Assembly (NCBI GenBank): GCA_030437565.1
Contig: CP129291.1
Span: 62,001 to 126,000, forward strand
DNA length: 64,000 nt
From: Terrilactibacillus sp. S3-3
GTDB taxonomy: Bacteria; Bacillota; Bacilli; Bacillales; Sporolactobacillaceae
Direction: 5' to 3'
The notes under the pieces were generated by a model. It was not told where the DNA came from and did no database searches. It was given only the letters and a program-made list of their open reading frames with translations. The position numbers were made by a program, and so were the translations under genes. The number at the start of each line of letters is the position of its first letter. The stretch's first letter is position 1. Below, piece by piece: positions 51,832-63,694 of this stretch.

Positions 51832-52387
51832 AGAAAACTTGGCGACTGGCAAGCCGAAGGCGCAGACAGAGCCTTAGTTGCACTTTATACTTTATACCGT
51901 GATGTTTAAATCTTTTTAAAGTATAAAGAAAACTTGGCGACTGGCAAGCCGAAGGCGCAGACAGAGCCTTAGTTGCACTTATACTTTATACCGTGATGTT
52001 TAAATCTTTTTAAAGTATAAAGAAAACTTGGCGACTGGCAAGCCGAAGGCGCAGACAGAGCCTTAGTTGCACTTATATATATACCGCGATGTTTAAATCT
52101 TTTTAAAGTATAAAGAAAACTTGGCGACTGGCAAGCCGAAGGCGCAGACAGAGCCTTAGTTGCACTTATACTTTATACCGCGATGTTTAAATCTTTTTAA
52201 AGTATAAAGAAAACTTGGCGACTGGCAAGCCGAAGGCGCAGACAGAGCCTTAGTTGCACTTATACTTTATACCGTGATGTTTAAATCTTTTTAAAGTATA
52301 AAGAAAACTTGGCGACTGGCAAGCCGAAGGCGCAGACAGAGCCTTAGTTGCACTTATACTGTACTTATACTGCACTTATACTTTATA
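51829..52387 (+). repeat. Six tandem copies of a ~94-bp structured repeat
   Basis: GAAAACTTGGCGACTGGCAA recurs at 51833, 51928, 52022, 52115, 52209 and 52303 (spacings 95, 94, 93, 94, 94). In a full unit the arms AAAGTATAA and TTATACTTT pair; inside, AAGGC / GCCTT and CTTG / CAAG form two hairpins. A linker GATGTTTAAATCTTTTT joins units. Copies are nearly identical, which points to recent expansion. The last copy ends in three ACTTATACT units, 11 bp apart. Confidence 0.95.
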
Positions 52388-52675
52388 TCCGTGGATTTTA
52401 AAATGGGCACGGTAAAGCGAAGATCTCCGGACTCAGTTTCCTTGGTTTGGTTTATTGCAATAATAAATGAACATTTCTTTTTCTTTTCCTCACAATGATG
52501 GCAGCTGGCCACGCGATATACTGTGGAGATTCTTCAGAAGCCCCGGCATAAAACCGCCGAATAATGACTTTTTTTACGAATGAGCATGTACGATGCCAAA
52601 ATAATTTTAAACGTTTATAATAAGAGTTCCTATAAGCAATGCATATATATTATAGTAAATGGAACTGCGGAAGAA
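52388..52675 (+). other. Rest of the ctsR-mcsA gap
   Basis: No gene supported. TATAAT-like boxes at about 52617 and 52650 could give mcsA its own promoter, but no good -35 is seen. No CtsR heptads are found here. Confidence 0.4.
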
Positions 52676-52689
52676 AGGAGCTTAGAACG

Positions 52690-53210
52690 ATGGAATGCCA
52701 AAATTGTCATCTTCGTCCGGCAACTTTCCACTTTTCGAGAACCGTCAATGGTCAAAAAGTTGAATATCATCTTTGTAGTGACTGCGCGAAACAAAACGGC
52801 GAGGTGATGGCAGCCACATCCGGCAGTTTCTCTATTCATGAGTTATTGTCAGGCTTGCTCAATTTGGAGCAGCCGGAACGGGGAACCCGCAGGCAGGCAG
52901 AATATGAATTACGCTGTCCAAATTGCGGGCTCACCTATTCACAATTTGTGAATATCGGCAAATTCGGCTGCGCGGAATGTTACAAAACTTTTAATAATAG
53001 ACTTGATCCCATTTTTAGAAAATTGCACGGAGGTAATACTGTGCATAAAGGAAAAATTCCTCGCCGAATGGGTAAAACATTAATGAACATGAACAGAGAA
53101 AACTTATCGATTTGAAGAACACGTTGAAAAAACTGGTTGAAAAAGAGCAATTTGAAAAGGCTGCCCAGGTTAGGGATCAGATAAGAGCACTGGAAGACAG
53201 GGGGAAGTGA
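52690..53210 (+). CDS. mcsA: McsA, activator of the McsB arginine kinase (frameshifted)
   Basis: A zinc protein that activates McsB. Four CxxC motifs: CQNC, CSDC, CPNC and CAEC. The C-terminal UVR-like helix (KEQFEKAAQVRDQIRALE) is reached after a 1-nt break near 53110. ATG 52690 after AAAGGAG. It is separated from ctsR by 858 bp, unlike the tight spacing in relatives. Confidence 0.92.
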
Positions 53211-53213
53211 CGG

Positions 53214-54295
53214 GTGTCTTATCAAAAGTTTATTGACAGAGCGATCAGCCCTTGGATGCAGCAGGAAGGGCCGAACGACGACATTGTTTTAAGCAGCCGC
53301 ATCCGTTTAGCAAGAAATTTGACAGACTTTGCCTTTCCCGCTGTCGCAGCGGAAGAAGAGAAAAAAAGAGCCTTTCATTACATCAGTTCTCGTATTCAAA
53401 ATGAATCTTACCATTCTCTCGGTACCTTTGAACTGTTAAGAATGGATGAACTGGAACCGGTTGACAAACAAGTTTTGGTTGAGAAGCACTTGATTAGTCC
53501 TTATCTTGTTCAACAATCACATGACGCCGCTGTGCTGATCAATGAGAGCGAGTCCATCAGCATCATGGTCAATGAGGAAGATCATCTTAGGGTGCAGTGC
53601 CTTTTTCCAGGATTCCAGTTGAATGAAGCACTGACGCTTGCCAATGGTGTTGATGACTGGCTGGAGGAAAAATTCGACTATGCTTTTGACGAAAAGCGGG
53701 GGTATTTAACCAGCTGCCCGACGAATGTCGGCACCGGGCTCCGGGCATCAGTCATGGTGCACTTGCCTGCTCTCGTGTTAACCGGACGGTTTAACCGATT
53801 TGCAACAGCAATTAATCAATTTGGTCTTGTAATAAGAGGAATTTATGGGGAAGGCAGCGAATTTTTAGGTAACATCTTTCAAATTTCCAATCAAATCACA
53901 CTTGGAAAATCCGAAGCGGACATTGCCGGCGACTTAAGAGCTGTGGTCATGCAGCTGATTCAGCAGGAGGCTGTCGCCCGCCGCGATCTGATGGGAACGT
54001 CAAGGATATTGCTGGAAGATAAACTTTGGCGTTCATTCGGTACTTTGGCCTTTGGCCGCGTGGTGGACTCCAAAGAAGCGGAACATGTCTTTCCAACGTT
54101 CGTTTAGGCGTTGATTTGGGAATGATTAAAGGTGTGAAGCGAGGCGTTCTCAACGAATTGCTAGTGTTAACACAACCGGGTTTTTTACAGCATCATTTTA
54201 AAGCAGTATTTGATCCGGATGAGCGCGACATTAAACGCGCAACCCTTATCCGGGAACGTTTGAATTCTGGCAACTTTAATAGGCCATGGGATTAA
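53214..54295 (+). CDS. mcsB: Protein arginine kinase McsB (frameshifted)
   Basis: Phosphorylates arginines to tag proteins for ClpCP. Guanido-kinase fold with LSSRIRLARNL, the signature SCPTNVGTGLRASVMVHLP holding the catalytic cysteine-adjacent loop, and DLRAVVMQLI. GTG start at 53214, 3 nt after mcsA. One frame change near 54090, then LGVDLGMIKGV. Confidence 0.94.
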
Positions 54296-54322
54296 GTAAA
54301 CAAACAAGGGAGGCTAACAACT

Positions 54323-56778
54323 ATGATGTTTGGACGATTTACGGAACGGGCTCAAAAAGTGCTTGCTCTTGCCCAAGAAGAAGCGATGCGGCTTGGGCAT
54401 AACAATATCGGTACCGAGCATATTTTACTGGGGCTGGTTCGGGAAGGCGAAGGCATTGCTGCCAAAGCGCTGAAGGCATTGAATCTCAGCTCGGAAAAGA
54501 TACAGAAAGAAGTCGAAACATTAATTGGCCGCGGAAATGAGACCGTGCAGGCTCCCCACTATACACCAAGAGCAAAGAAATTATTGAACTATCAATGGAT
54601 GAAGCGAGAAAAATAGGTCATTCCTATGTCGGCACGGAGCATATTCTGCTCGGGCTGATTCGTGAAGGCGAAGGGGTTGCGGCGAGAGTATTAAATAATC
54701 TTGGTGTCAGCTTGAATAAAGCAAGACAGCAAGTGCTTCAATTGCTCGGCAGTCATGAAGCGAGCCTCGGCGGGCAGCAGGGAAGAAATGCTGCACATGC
54801 CAATACACCGACACTCGACAGCCTGGCACGCGATCTCACCGCATCGGCAAGTGAAGGCGGCCTGGATCCGGTTATCGGGCGGAGCAAAGAAATCGAGCGG
54901 GTGATTGAGGTACTCAGCCGAAGAACAAAAAACAACCCTGTCCTGATTGGCGAACCCGGGGTAGGAAAAACGGCGGTTGCTGAAGGGCTTGCCCAAGAAA
55001 TTGTGAATAATGAGGTACCGGAAATTCTTCGCGATAAACGTGTGATGACGTTAGACATGGGAACGGTCGTTGGCACACAAAATACCGCGGTGAATTTGAA
55101 GATCGTCTGAAAAAGGTCATGGATGAAATCCGCCAGGCGGGAAACATCATCCTATTTATCGATGAACTGCATACACTGATTGGTGCCGGGGGAGCTGAAG
55201 GTGCGATTGACGCTTCTAATATTCTAAAACCGTCGCTCGCCCGAGGCGAACTGCAATGTATCGGTGCGACAACACTTGATGAGTACCGTAAGTATATTGA
55301 AAAGGATGCTGCGCTCGAAAGGCGCTTTCAGCCGATAAGAGTGAATGAACCGACAAAAGATCAATCCATCCTTATTTTGAAAGGTCTCCGCGATCGCTAT
55401 GAAGCTCACCACAGGGTGAAAATCACGGATGACGCGATCAAGGCGGCGGTTCGCCTGTCCGATCGCTATATTTCCGATCGGTATTTACCGGACAAAGCGA
55501 TCGATTTGATTGACGAAGCAGCGTCCAAGGTCAGACTGCGTTCTTACACGGCGCCGCCGAATCTGAAAGACTGGAACTGGAACAGCGCCTGGAAGAGGTC
55601 AAAAAAAAAGAGAAGGATGCCGCGGTGCAGAGTCAAGAATTCGAAAAAGCGGCTTCACTGCGCGACACTGAACAAAAGTTAAAGGAACAAGTTGAAGTCT
55701 GCGAGAAAGAATGGAAAGAAAAACAAGGCAAGGAAAATACGGAAGTCACACCGGATGACATCGCGCTGGTTGTCGCCAACTGGACGGGGATCCCGGTTGT
55801 CAAACTCGAACAGGAAGAAAGCGAACGCCTGCTGAACATGGAAAACATTCTTCACAAACGAGTCATTGGCCAGGAAGAAGCGATCAAGGCTATTTCGCAG
55901 GCGATTAGAAGGGCGCGCGCCGGGTTAAAAGATCCGAAACGGCCGATCGGCTCGTTCATTTTTCTCGGCCCAACCGGGGTAGGAAAGACGGAACTGGCCC
56001 GTGCAGTCGCGGAATCTTTATTCGGGGATGAAGACGCGATCATCCGTATTGATATGTCGGAATATATGGAGAAACACACACGACATCCCGTCTTGTTGGT
56101 TCTCCTCCGGGATATGTCGGTCATGAAGAAGGCGGACAATTGACGGAAAAAGTGCGCCAGAAACCCTATTCGGTCATCCTGCTTGATGAAATCGAGAAAG
56201 CACACCCGGATGTATTCAATATTTTACTGCAGGTGCTTGACGACGGGAGGCTTACTGATTCTAAAGGACGGACAGTTGATTTTAGAAACACGGCCATTAT
56301 CATGACGTCCAACGTGGGTGCAAGCACTTTAAAACGGAATAAATATGTCGGCTTTGCGGTCGAGAGCGAAGGCCATAAATACAAAGAAATGAAAGACAAA
56401 GTGATGGCTGAACTTAAAAGAACGTTCAGGCCGGAGTTCCTGAATAGAATTGATGAAATCATTGTCTTCCATGAATTGAAGAAAGAGCAGCTCGTACAGA
56501 TTGTCTCGCTTTTAGCTGATCAACTGAGAAATCGTCTTGAAAGCCAAGGGATTGTCATTGAATTGACGGAAAAGGCGAAGCTGCAGATTGCCGAAGAAGG
56601 CTATGATCCGGAATATGGCGCAAGACCGCTAAAACGTGCGCTGCAGCGGCGCGTTGAAGACAAACTTTCCGAAGAATTGCTCAAAGGTAATATTGCCAAA
56701 GGCACGGATGTCGTGATCGATTACCAAAACGGCGAATATGTGGTGCAAACGAAGGCTGAAGCGACGGCTAAATCCTGA
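54323..56778 (+). CDS. clpC: ClpC AAA+ unfoldase (frameshifted)
   Basis: The partner of ClpP for phosphoarginine-tagged substrates. Two N-terminal Clp repeats, each [17 protein letters not shown]-1 with [13 protein letters not shown]; a middle coiled-coil domain with UVR ([12 protein letters not shown]); AAA-2 with [13 protein letters not shown] and [14 protein letters not shown]. Frame changes near 54580, 55080, 55570 and 56085. Ends at 56778 before a terminator. Confidence 0.95.
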
Positions 56779-56811
56779 TCTTTTTATGCAAGACCAATTC
56801 ATCTAGATACA

Positions 56812-56856
56812 AAAAAGAAGCCAAAGTTTCCAAGCGAAAACCTTGGCTTCTTTATT
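56812..56856 (+). terminator. Terminator after clpC
   Basis: AAGAAGCCAA / TTGGCTTCTT stem and T-run, ending the ctsR operon. Confidence 0.8.
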
Positions 56857-56867
56857 ATCAAGATTTT

Positions 56868-56895
56868 TTGATAAAAGGTATGGTAAGATTATCTT
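56868..56895 (+). promoter_or_regulatory. Possible promoter of radA
   Basis: TTGATA, 16 nt, TATCTT, 25 nt before radA. Confidence 0.4.
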
Positions 56896-56919
56896 AATGA
56901 AGACTGAAAAGGTGATTTT

Positions 56920-58331
56920 ATGGTAAAAACAAAAACAGTCTTCGTTTGCCAAGAATGCGGATATGAAAGTCCGAAATGGATGGGACGCTGTCCGGGATGC
57001 CAGAATTGGAACACAATGGTGGAAGAGAAGATCCATTCGCCGGCTGCCGGCAGAGAGAAGCGAAAAAACCAAATAAGCCCATGCCTCTCACCAAAATTGA
57101 AACAGCGAAAGAGCCGAGAATCTACACTAAGATGAAGGAATTTGACCGCGTGCTGGGCGGGGGAGTGGTCCCTGCTTCCCTGGTTCTTGTCGGCGGTGAT
57201 CCAGGAATCGGCAAGTCGACTTTGCTGCTGCAGGCATGCGACAGGTTGGCGGCAGAAGGGAAAAAAGTGCTGTATGTTTCAGGTGAAGAATCCATCAGGC
57301 AAACGAAAATGCGTGCGGAACGTCTAGGTATTTTCAGGGACAATTTATATGTATTGGCAGAAACGGATATAAATGACATAGAGGCTTACTTGCATGACAT
57401 TGACCCCGAAGTGCTCATTATTGATTCTATTCAGACGATCTATAATCCGGATATCACTTCAGCACCGGGAAGTGTGTCACAAGTGAGAGAATGTACGGGA
57501 AGTCTCATGAGGATAGCTAAATCGGAAGGCATCGCTACTTTTATTGTCGGACATGTGACAAAAGACGGGGCCATTGCCGGGCCGCCGAGGATGCTTGAGC
57601 ATATGGTGGATACTGTTTTGTATTTTGAAGGCGAGCGGCATCACACTTTTCGTATCCTTAGGGCGGTTAAAAACCGCTTCGGCTCTACGAATGAAATGGG
57701 TGTATTTGAAATGAAGGAATCTGGTCTTGTTGAAGTTGCCAACCCTTCCGAGGTATTTCTTCAGGAACGGACGAACGGCGCGGCCGGTTCAACTGTCGTT
57801 GCCGCAATGGAAGGCACCCGGCCGGTATTAGTTGAAGTTCAGGCCTTGGTCTCACCAACGAGTTTCGGCAATCCGAGACGCATGGCAACGGGCGTTGACA
57901 ATCATCGTGTCTCGCTGCTGATGGCTGTTCTGGAAAAAAGGGTCGGCCTGTTGCTCCAAAACCAGGATGCTTATGTAAATGTTGCCGGAGGAATAAAACT
58001 GGATGAACCGGCGACAGATCTTGCCGTTGCGATCAGTATTGCCTCAAGTTTCCGCGATCAGGCGACGGAGCCTTCGGATGTTTTTATTATCGGAGAAGTA
58101 GGTCTGACGGGTGAAGTCCGCAGGGTGTCGCGGATTGAGCAAAGAGTGAATGAGGCCTTTAAGCTTGGATTTACCCGGGCCTACATTCCGGGGAAAAACA
58201 TAGGCGGATGGACGCTTCCTAAGGGAATGGAGATCATCGGCGTCCAGACTGTGAAAGAAGTTATGGACGATGCGTTAGGGGGTGCCTCTCATAAACTATC
58301 AAGATCAGCGTTCTATCAATCAGATACTTAA
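56920..58331 (+). CDS. radA: DNA repair helicase RadA/Sms (frameshifted)
   Basis: Extends recombination intermediates. An N-terminal zinc finger ([18 protein letters not shown]), RecA core with Walker [11 protein letters not shown], the KNRFGS motif, and a Lon-like C-terminal domain ([19 protein letters not shown]). One frame change near 57060. Its tail overlaps the presumed disA start by 50 nt. Confidence 0.94.
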
Positions 58332-59365
58332 AATGATCGCGCCGGGGACGCCCTTAAGGGACGGCTTGGAGAATGTTCTTCGAGCAGGGACGGGCGGCTT
58401 AAATTCTCGTCGGCTATGATGAGAAGGTCCAGAGCCTGGTTGAAGGCGGATTTACAATTAATTGCCCTTTAACACCTTTTAATTTATATGAATTGGCAAA
58501 GATGGACGGCGCGATCATATTAAATCAAGAGTGCAAAACCATTTTGTTTGCCAACACACAATTAATACCGGATTCCGGCATCTCATCATCATCGGAGACC
58601 GGCATTCGCCACCGAACGGCGGAGCGGGTGGCCAAGCAAACCGGCAATCTTGTCATTTCCATCTCCCAGCGCCGAAGCGTGATCACTCTCTACAAAGGCC
58701 ACCTTCGTTATTCTTTGAAAGATATCGGCGTTATTTTAACGAAGGCTAACCAGGCGATGCAGACATTGGAAAAATACCGTTCGGCACTGGATAAGGGGCT
58801 TATCAATCTGGGGGCATTGGAATTTGAGGAACTGGTGACATTTCAAGAAGTTACCCAGGTCATTCATCGGATTGAAATGGTGCTCAGAATCAGAGATGAA
58901 ATTAATAATTACATCAATGAGCTGGGGACTGAAGGCCGGTTAATTGAAATGCAAATGAACGAACTGGTTGCCAATGTCGAGAATGAAGCACTTTTACTGA
59001 TTAATGATTATGTGTGTGATGAGAAAAAAGAAGCCAGGGCCATTCTTGAGCAATTAAGAAAGCTGTCTAGTGACGACTTGCTGAAAGAAAATGCTATTAT
59101 TAAACTTTTAGGTTATTCACCAAGAGACGGACAGCTGGAAGAGGTCATTTTTCCAAGGGGCTATCGTATCCTGCACAGGATCCCGCGGCTTCCGCAGGCG
59201 ATTGTCGACAACCTTGTCCAGACATTTGGCCATATGAATAATATTGTCAAAGCAACAATCGGCGAATTGGATAATGTTGACGGCATCGGTGAAAAACGGG
59301 CAAAGAAGATTAAGGACGGGCTGGAACGCATCCAGGAACAGTTATTTATTGATCGAGTGATGTAA
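58282..59365 (+). CDS. disA: Diadenylate cyclase DisA (frameshifted)
   Basis: Scans DNA and makes c-di-AMP, the ligand of DarA at the left end of the window. GTG 58282 gives VPLINYQDQ then [23 protein letters not shown] motifs are MDGAI and [11 protein letters not shown], and a C-terminal helix-hairpin-helix ([12 protein letters not shown]) binds DNA. One extra A near 58400 breaks the frame at GGLIVVGY. The N-terminal start is uncertain because it lies within radA. Confidence 0.93.
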
Positions 59366-59452
59366 GGTTTATCAACAAAATATGGGTGAAATGGTAAAAT
59401 GAAGTTTCGATTTTGGCAGATTGTCTATAATGATAAGAGGAGGTGAGCGGAT

Positions 59453-60561
59453 ATGATGAAACGCATGATCCAGCTATTTTTCACTTTACTAGGCGGTACA
59501 CTGGGTTTTGTCTATATACCTAAGGTAATCAAAGTATTGAATTTTGGAGACAGCTTGCCGACATGGATTCATTCTCAATATACGGGGATGGTGTGATCGG
59601 TGCGGTTATCTTCTTCATGCTTACTCTATCGTTTGTGGACTCACTCGTCGCTCTCATTAAATCTTTCGAAGAGAAAATTATAAAGGCTCCGGTGACGGAC
59701 GTGCTGTTTGGTACCATCGGTCTTGTTTTTGGCTTAGTAATAGCCTTTTTAATTCAAATTCCGCTTGAAGGGCTGAATATTGTCGGCATTAGTACGGTAC
59801 TTCCGATCTTTATTTATTTCTTTTTGGCGTATTTCTTTTTTCAAGTGGGATTCAAAAAGCGCGATGAACTGATTAATCTATTTCATATCTCTTCAAAGTC
59901 AAAAGAGCGAAGGAAAGAAACAGCGTTAGAACAGGCACCGCAAAAGCCGGAAAAGTTGTATAAAATCTTCGACACTAGTGTCATTATTGATGGAAGAATT
60001 GCTGATATCTGCCAGACCGGTTTTTTGGAAGGGACGATTGTCATTCCGCATTTTGTACTTGAGGAGCTTCAGCATATCGCTGATTCATCCTATTAAAAAG
60101 AAACCGCGGCCGGCGAGGGCTGGATATTCTTAACAAAATCCAAAAGGAATTAGATGTGAACGTGGAAATTTATTTACGAGGGATTTTTTGAGGATATCTC
60201 CGAAGTCGACAGCAAACTTGTCAAATTGGCGCAGCTGATATCGGGCGTGGTGGTGACTAATGATTTTAATTTGAACAAAGTGTGCGAATTCCAAGGTGTC
60301 AGTGTTCTAAATATCAATGACTTGGCGAATGCTGTCAAGCCCGTCGTTTTGCCGGGCGAGGAGCTCAGAGTACAGGTAATTAAGGATGGCAAAGAACAGA
60401 ATCAAGGCGTCGGCTATCTTGACGACGGAACGATGATTGTTGTGGAAGAAGGCCATCGATACATCGGAAAAATGATCGATGTGATCATTACCAGCGTTTT
60501 ACAGACATCTGCGGGGCGAATGATATTCGCTAAACCCAAGTTATTAGAAAAGGCGTTATGA
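59453..60561 (+). CDS. yacL: PIN/TRAM-domain membrane protein YacL (frameshifted)
   Basis: A membrane protein with four N-terminal helices, a PIN nuclease-like domain ([25 protein letters not shown]) and a C-terminal TRAM domain ([31 protein letters not shown]). Acidic residues of the PIN site are present. Frame changes near 59580, 60092 and 60178. GAGGAGGTGA precedes the ATG. Confidence 0.9.
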
Positions 60562-60605
60562 TATAACGGACATCTTGGATCGGAAGTTCGGAGGACTGGG
60601 TAAGG

Positions 60606-61319
60606 ATGAATTATAGTGTAGTGGTTGTTGCTGCGGGCAAAGGAGAACGGATGGGCGCACAGATGAACAAAGTGCTCCTCCCTTTGCAGGGAGTTCCAAT
60701 TATCGTTCATACACTCCGCATCTTTGAACAAGATGATGCTTGTTCAGGCATTGTTCTTGTTGTTAAAGAAGCCGAAATGCCGGCCTTTAATCAAATACTT
60801 TCGGCTTATCATTTGAAGAGAAAAGTGCAAATCGTCTCAGGTGGAAAAGAAAGACAAGACAGTGTTTTTCAGGGACTGTTGGCATTGGAAAACAGCGGCG
60901 AGACCATCGTACTGATCCACGACGCGGCCCGCCCTTGCGTCCCTAAAGAAAAAATTTCCGGCGTTGTTCAGGCAGCTTTCCGTACCGGCGCGGCAATACT
61001 TGCCGTTAGAGTTAAAGATACAATAAAGGAAGCGACGGGACATCAAGTTCGGAAAACACTCGATCGTTCAAGCTTGTGGGCAGCCCAAAAGCCGCAAGCT
61101 TTTCGACTGTCTGCGATATTGGAGGCTCACCGCACCGGACGAAAGCAAGGACTGAATGTTACCGATGATGCTTCTCTGGTTGAGCAATTGGGACAAACGG
61201 TTGCTATCGTTGAGGGAAGTTATCACAATATCAAGATAACGACACCCGAAGATATGCTTATTGCCAGGCAATTTATAAAAGGTAGGGAAGAGACGAATGC
61301 GTATAGGCCACGGATTTGA
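60606..61319 (+). CDS. ispD: 2-C-methyl-D-erythritol 4-phosphate cytidylyltransferase
   Basis: MEP pathway enzyme; intact, 237 residues. The CTP loop [25 protein letters not shown], and TDDASLVE are diagnostic. It overlaps ispF by 23 nt. Confidence 0.95.
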   Translation: MNYSVVVVAAGKGERMGAQMNKVLLPLQGVPIIVHTLRIFEQDDACSGIVLVVKEAEMPAFNQILSAYHLKRKVQIVSGGKERQDSVFQGLLALENSGETIVLIHDAARPCVPKEKISGVVQAAFRTGAAILAVRVKDTIKEATGHQVRKTLDRSSLWAAQKPQAFRLSAILEAHRTGRKQGLNVTDDASLVEQLGQTVAIVEGSYHNIKITTPEDMLIARQFIKGREETNAYRPRI

Positions 61320-61779
61320 TGTACATCAATTTGCAAGTGATCGAAAACTTGTTATCGGCGGGATGACGATTCCTTATGAAAAAGGCCTCTCGGGTCATTC
61401 TGATGCTGACGTTCTGCTTCATGCAATCAGCGATGCTTTACTTGGCGCCATCGGCGAAGGAGATATAGGAAAACATTTTCCTGATACGGATGATGCCTTT
61501 AAAGATGCCGATTCAAAAGAGCTGCTGCGTGAGGTCATGAGGCTGGTTCAGCAAAAAGGCTATGCAATCAGCAACATCGACAGCGTGATTATTGCGCAAA
61601 AACCGAAGATGGCGCCCTATATTTCGGCGATGCGTGAAACCATTTCCGCGCTTCTGCATATCTCGGTTAACCAGATAAACGTCAAAGCGACAACAACTGA
61701 AAAATTGGGCTTTACCGGCAGAGGAGAGGGCATCGCATCAGAGGCGGTTTGTTTATTGGAAAATGTCGAAAAATCTTGA
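61297..61779 (+). CDS. ispF: 2-C-methyl-D-erythritol 2,4-cyclodiphosphate synthase
   Basis: MEP pathway; intact, 160 residues. Zinc ligands in GFDVHQF and the [11 protein letters not shown] motif, the [17 protein letters not shown] signature at the end. Overlaps ispD. Confidence 0.95.
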   Translation: MRIGHGFDVHQFASDRKLVIGGMTIPYEKGLSGHSDADVLLHAISDALLGAIGEGDIGKHFPDTDDAFKDADSKELLREVMRLVQQKGYAISNIDSVIIAQKPKMAPYISAMRETISALLHISVNQINVKATTTEKLGFTGRGEGIASEAVCLLENVEKS

Positions 61780-61821
61780 CCGAAAAGCCGTCAGTGATAA
61801 AATAGGAAGGAACAAAAGAAA

Positions 61822-63314
61822 GTGGTGAATACAGTGGCAAATGAAGTGAGAGTACGCTATGCGCCAAGTCCTACTGGTTTCTTACATATAGGAAACGCGC
61901 GTACTGCAATTTTCAATTATTTATTCGCACGCCATGCAGGCGGCAAATTTATTATCCGGATTGAAGACACCGACCAAAAAAGGAACGTTGAAGGCGGCGA
62001 AGAAAGCCAGCTGCACTTCCTTAAATGGCTCGGGCTTGAATGGGATGAGAGTGTCGATGTCGGCGGAGAATACGGTCCATATAGACAGATGGAACGGCTG
62101 GATATTTACAAAAAATATTGGCAAGAACTGCTGGGCAATGGGCTTGCTTATAAATGCTACTGCACAGAAGAAGAACTTAAAAAAGAACGTGAAGAACAGC
62201 TGGCAAATGGAGAAACACCGCGTTATTCCGGCAAATGCCGCCATTTGACAAAAGAGGATCAGGAACGCTATGAAGCGGAAGGCCGGAAACCGAGCATTCG
62301 TTTCAGAGTGCCGGCTGATAAAATTATTGCCTTCGATGATATGGTGAAGGGTCATCTGTCATTCGATTCCAATGATATCGGCGATTTTGTCATCGTTAAG
62401 CAAAATGGCATTCCAACATACAACTTTGCGGTGATTGTCGATGATTATTTGATGAAAATTTCGCATGTTCTTCGCGGCGAAGAGCATATTTCCAATACAC
62501 CGAAGCAAATCATGCTGTTTCAGGCGTTCGGCTGGCAGCCGCCGACTTTTGGACACATGACGCTAATCGTCAATGAGAACCATAAGAAATTTAAGCAAAC
62601 GAGACAAAAGTATTGTCCAATTTATTGAACAGTATAAGAATATGGGTTATTTGCCTGAAGCACTGTTCAACTTTATTGCGCTGCTCGGCTGGTCGCCAAA
62701 GGGTGAAGATGAAATTTTTTCCCGCGATGAATTCATCGAAATCTTCGATCCTGAACGACTGAGCAAATCGCCGGCCATGTTTGACGCAGCTAAACTCGCT
62801 TGGACGAACAGCCAATATATTAAAAAAAAAAACTGCCTGCCGACAAATATATTGAACTGACTTTGCCTTATTTAATTAAAGCCGGCCGCCTGCCGGAAAA
62901 TATGACGGCTGAACAGAAAGACTGGGCCGTGCGGCTCGTGGCACTTTATCAGGATCAATTACATTACGGCCAGGAAATTGTCGAGCTGACCGACCTGTTC
63001 TTTAATGATCATATTTCCTTTAATGATGAAGAGCAGGCGGTCGTTGACGAAGAACAGGTTACAGATGTCATCGCTGCTTTCAAAGCCGAACTGGAAAAAG
63101 TCTTCCCGATTGGAAAGCCGAAGATATTAAACAAAAAATTAAAGCCACGCAAAAAGCGACCAAACAGCGCGGCAGAAAACTGTACATGCCTATTCGCGTG
63201 GTGACGACCGGTGAAATGCACGGGCCTGAACTGCCGGAAGCTCTTGAATTGCTTGGCAAAGATGTGGTATTGTCACGGTTGAACAGTTTTCTTGAATCTA
63301 AAGAGACGGTTTGA
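61822..63314 (+). CDS. gltX: Glutamyl-tRNA synthetase (frameshifted)
   Basis: Charges tRNA(Glu), probably also tRNA(Gln) in this group. HIGH motif in [16 protein letters not shown]-type KLSKRD at about 62595, and the anticodon-binding region. Breaks near 62590, 62828 (A10 run) and 63118. GTG 61822 is used; GTG 61834 is an alternative. It precedes the T-box and cysE as in B. subtilis. Confidence 0.94.
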
Positions 63315-63424
63315 GTTCATTATTTGTGAAAAACAAAGTTTTTAAGGCTGCTTTTTCAGCCGCGGCTGGAACAGGGCACTATTCCAGCTTTAAGTGTATA
63401 TATGATAATGAGAACAGCAGAATA

Positions 63425-63692
63425 GAGATGAAAGCGTTGAAGAGGTGAGTAAGCATCGTGCCTTTCTTTTTAGAGAGAGCCGCCGTCAGGCTGAAAGCGG
63501 CTTAGGAAAGCTGATGCTGAATTGCTCCTCTGAGCGTCTTGCTGAAATCGGAGTAGGCAAGAACGGTTTAACCGTTATAAATTGGAGTGGAGATCATCAT
63601 TTTTCTCAAACAAAGTGGAACCGCGCTATAAACGGGCGTCTTTGTGTCGGCAGACATAAAGGCGCTTATTTTTTTAAGAAGAGGGGTGTATG
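63425..63692 (+). promoter_or_regulatory. T-box leader, tRNA(Cys)-sensing, upstream of cysE
   Basis: Antiterminator T-box AAAGTGGAACCGCG at 63612-63625. Terminator GCGTCTTTGTGTC / GACATAAAGGCGC at 63636-63665, then T-run. Stem I carries AGAGAG and a specifier loop where TGC (Cys) sits at 63523-63525. Uncharged tRNA(Cys) would allow transcription of cysE. Confidence 0.88.
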
Positions 63693-63694
63693 CT

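Noticed and set aside
51829..52387. CRISPR array
   Set aside because: Units are ~94 bp and nearly identical throughout with no variable spacers, and no cas genes are nearby.
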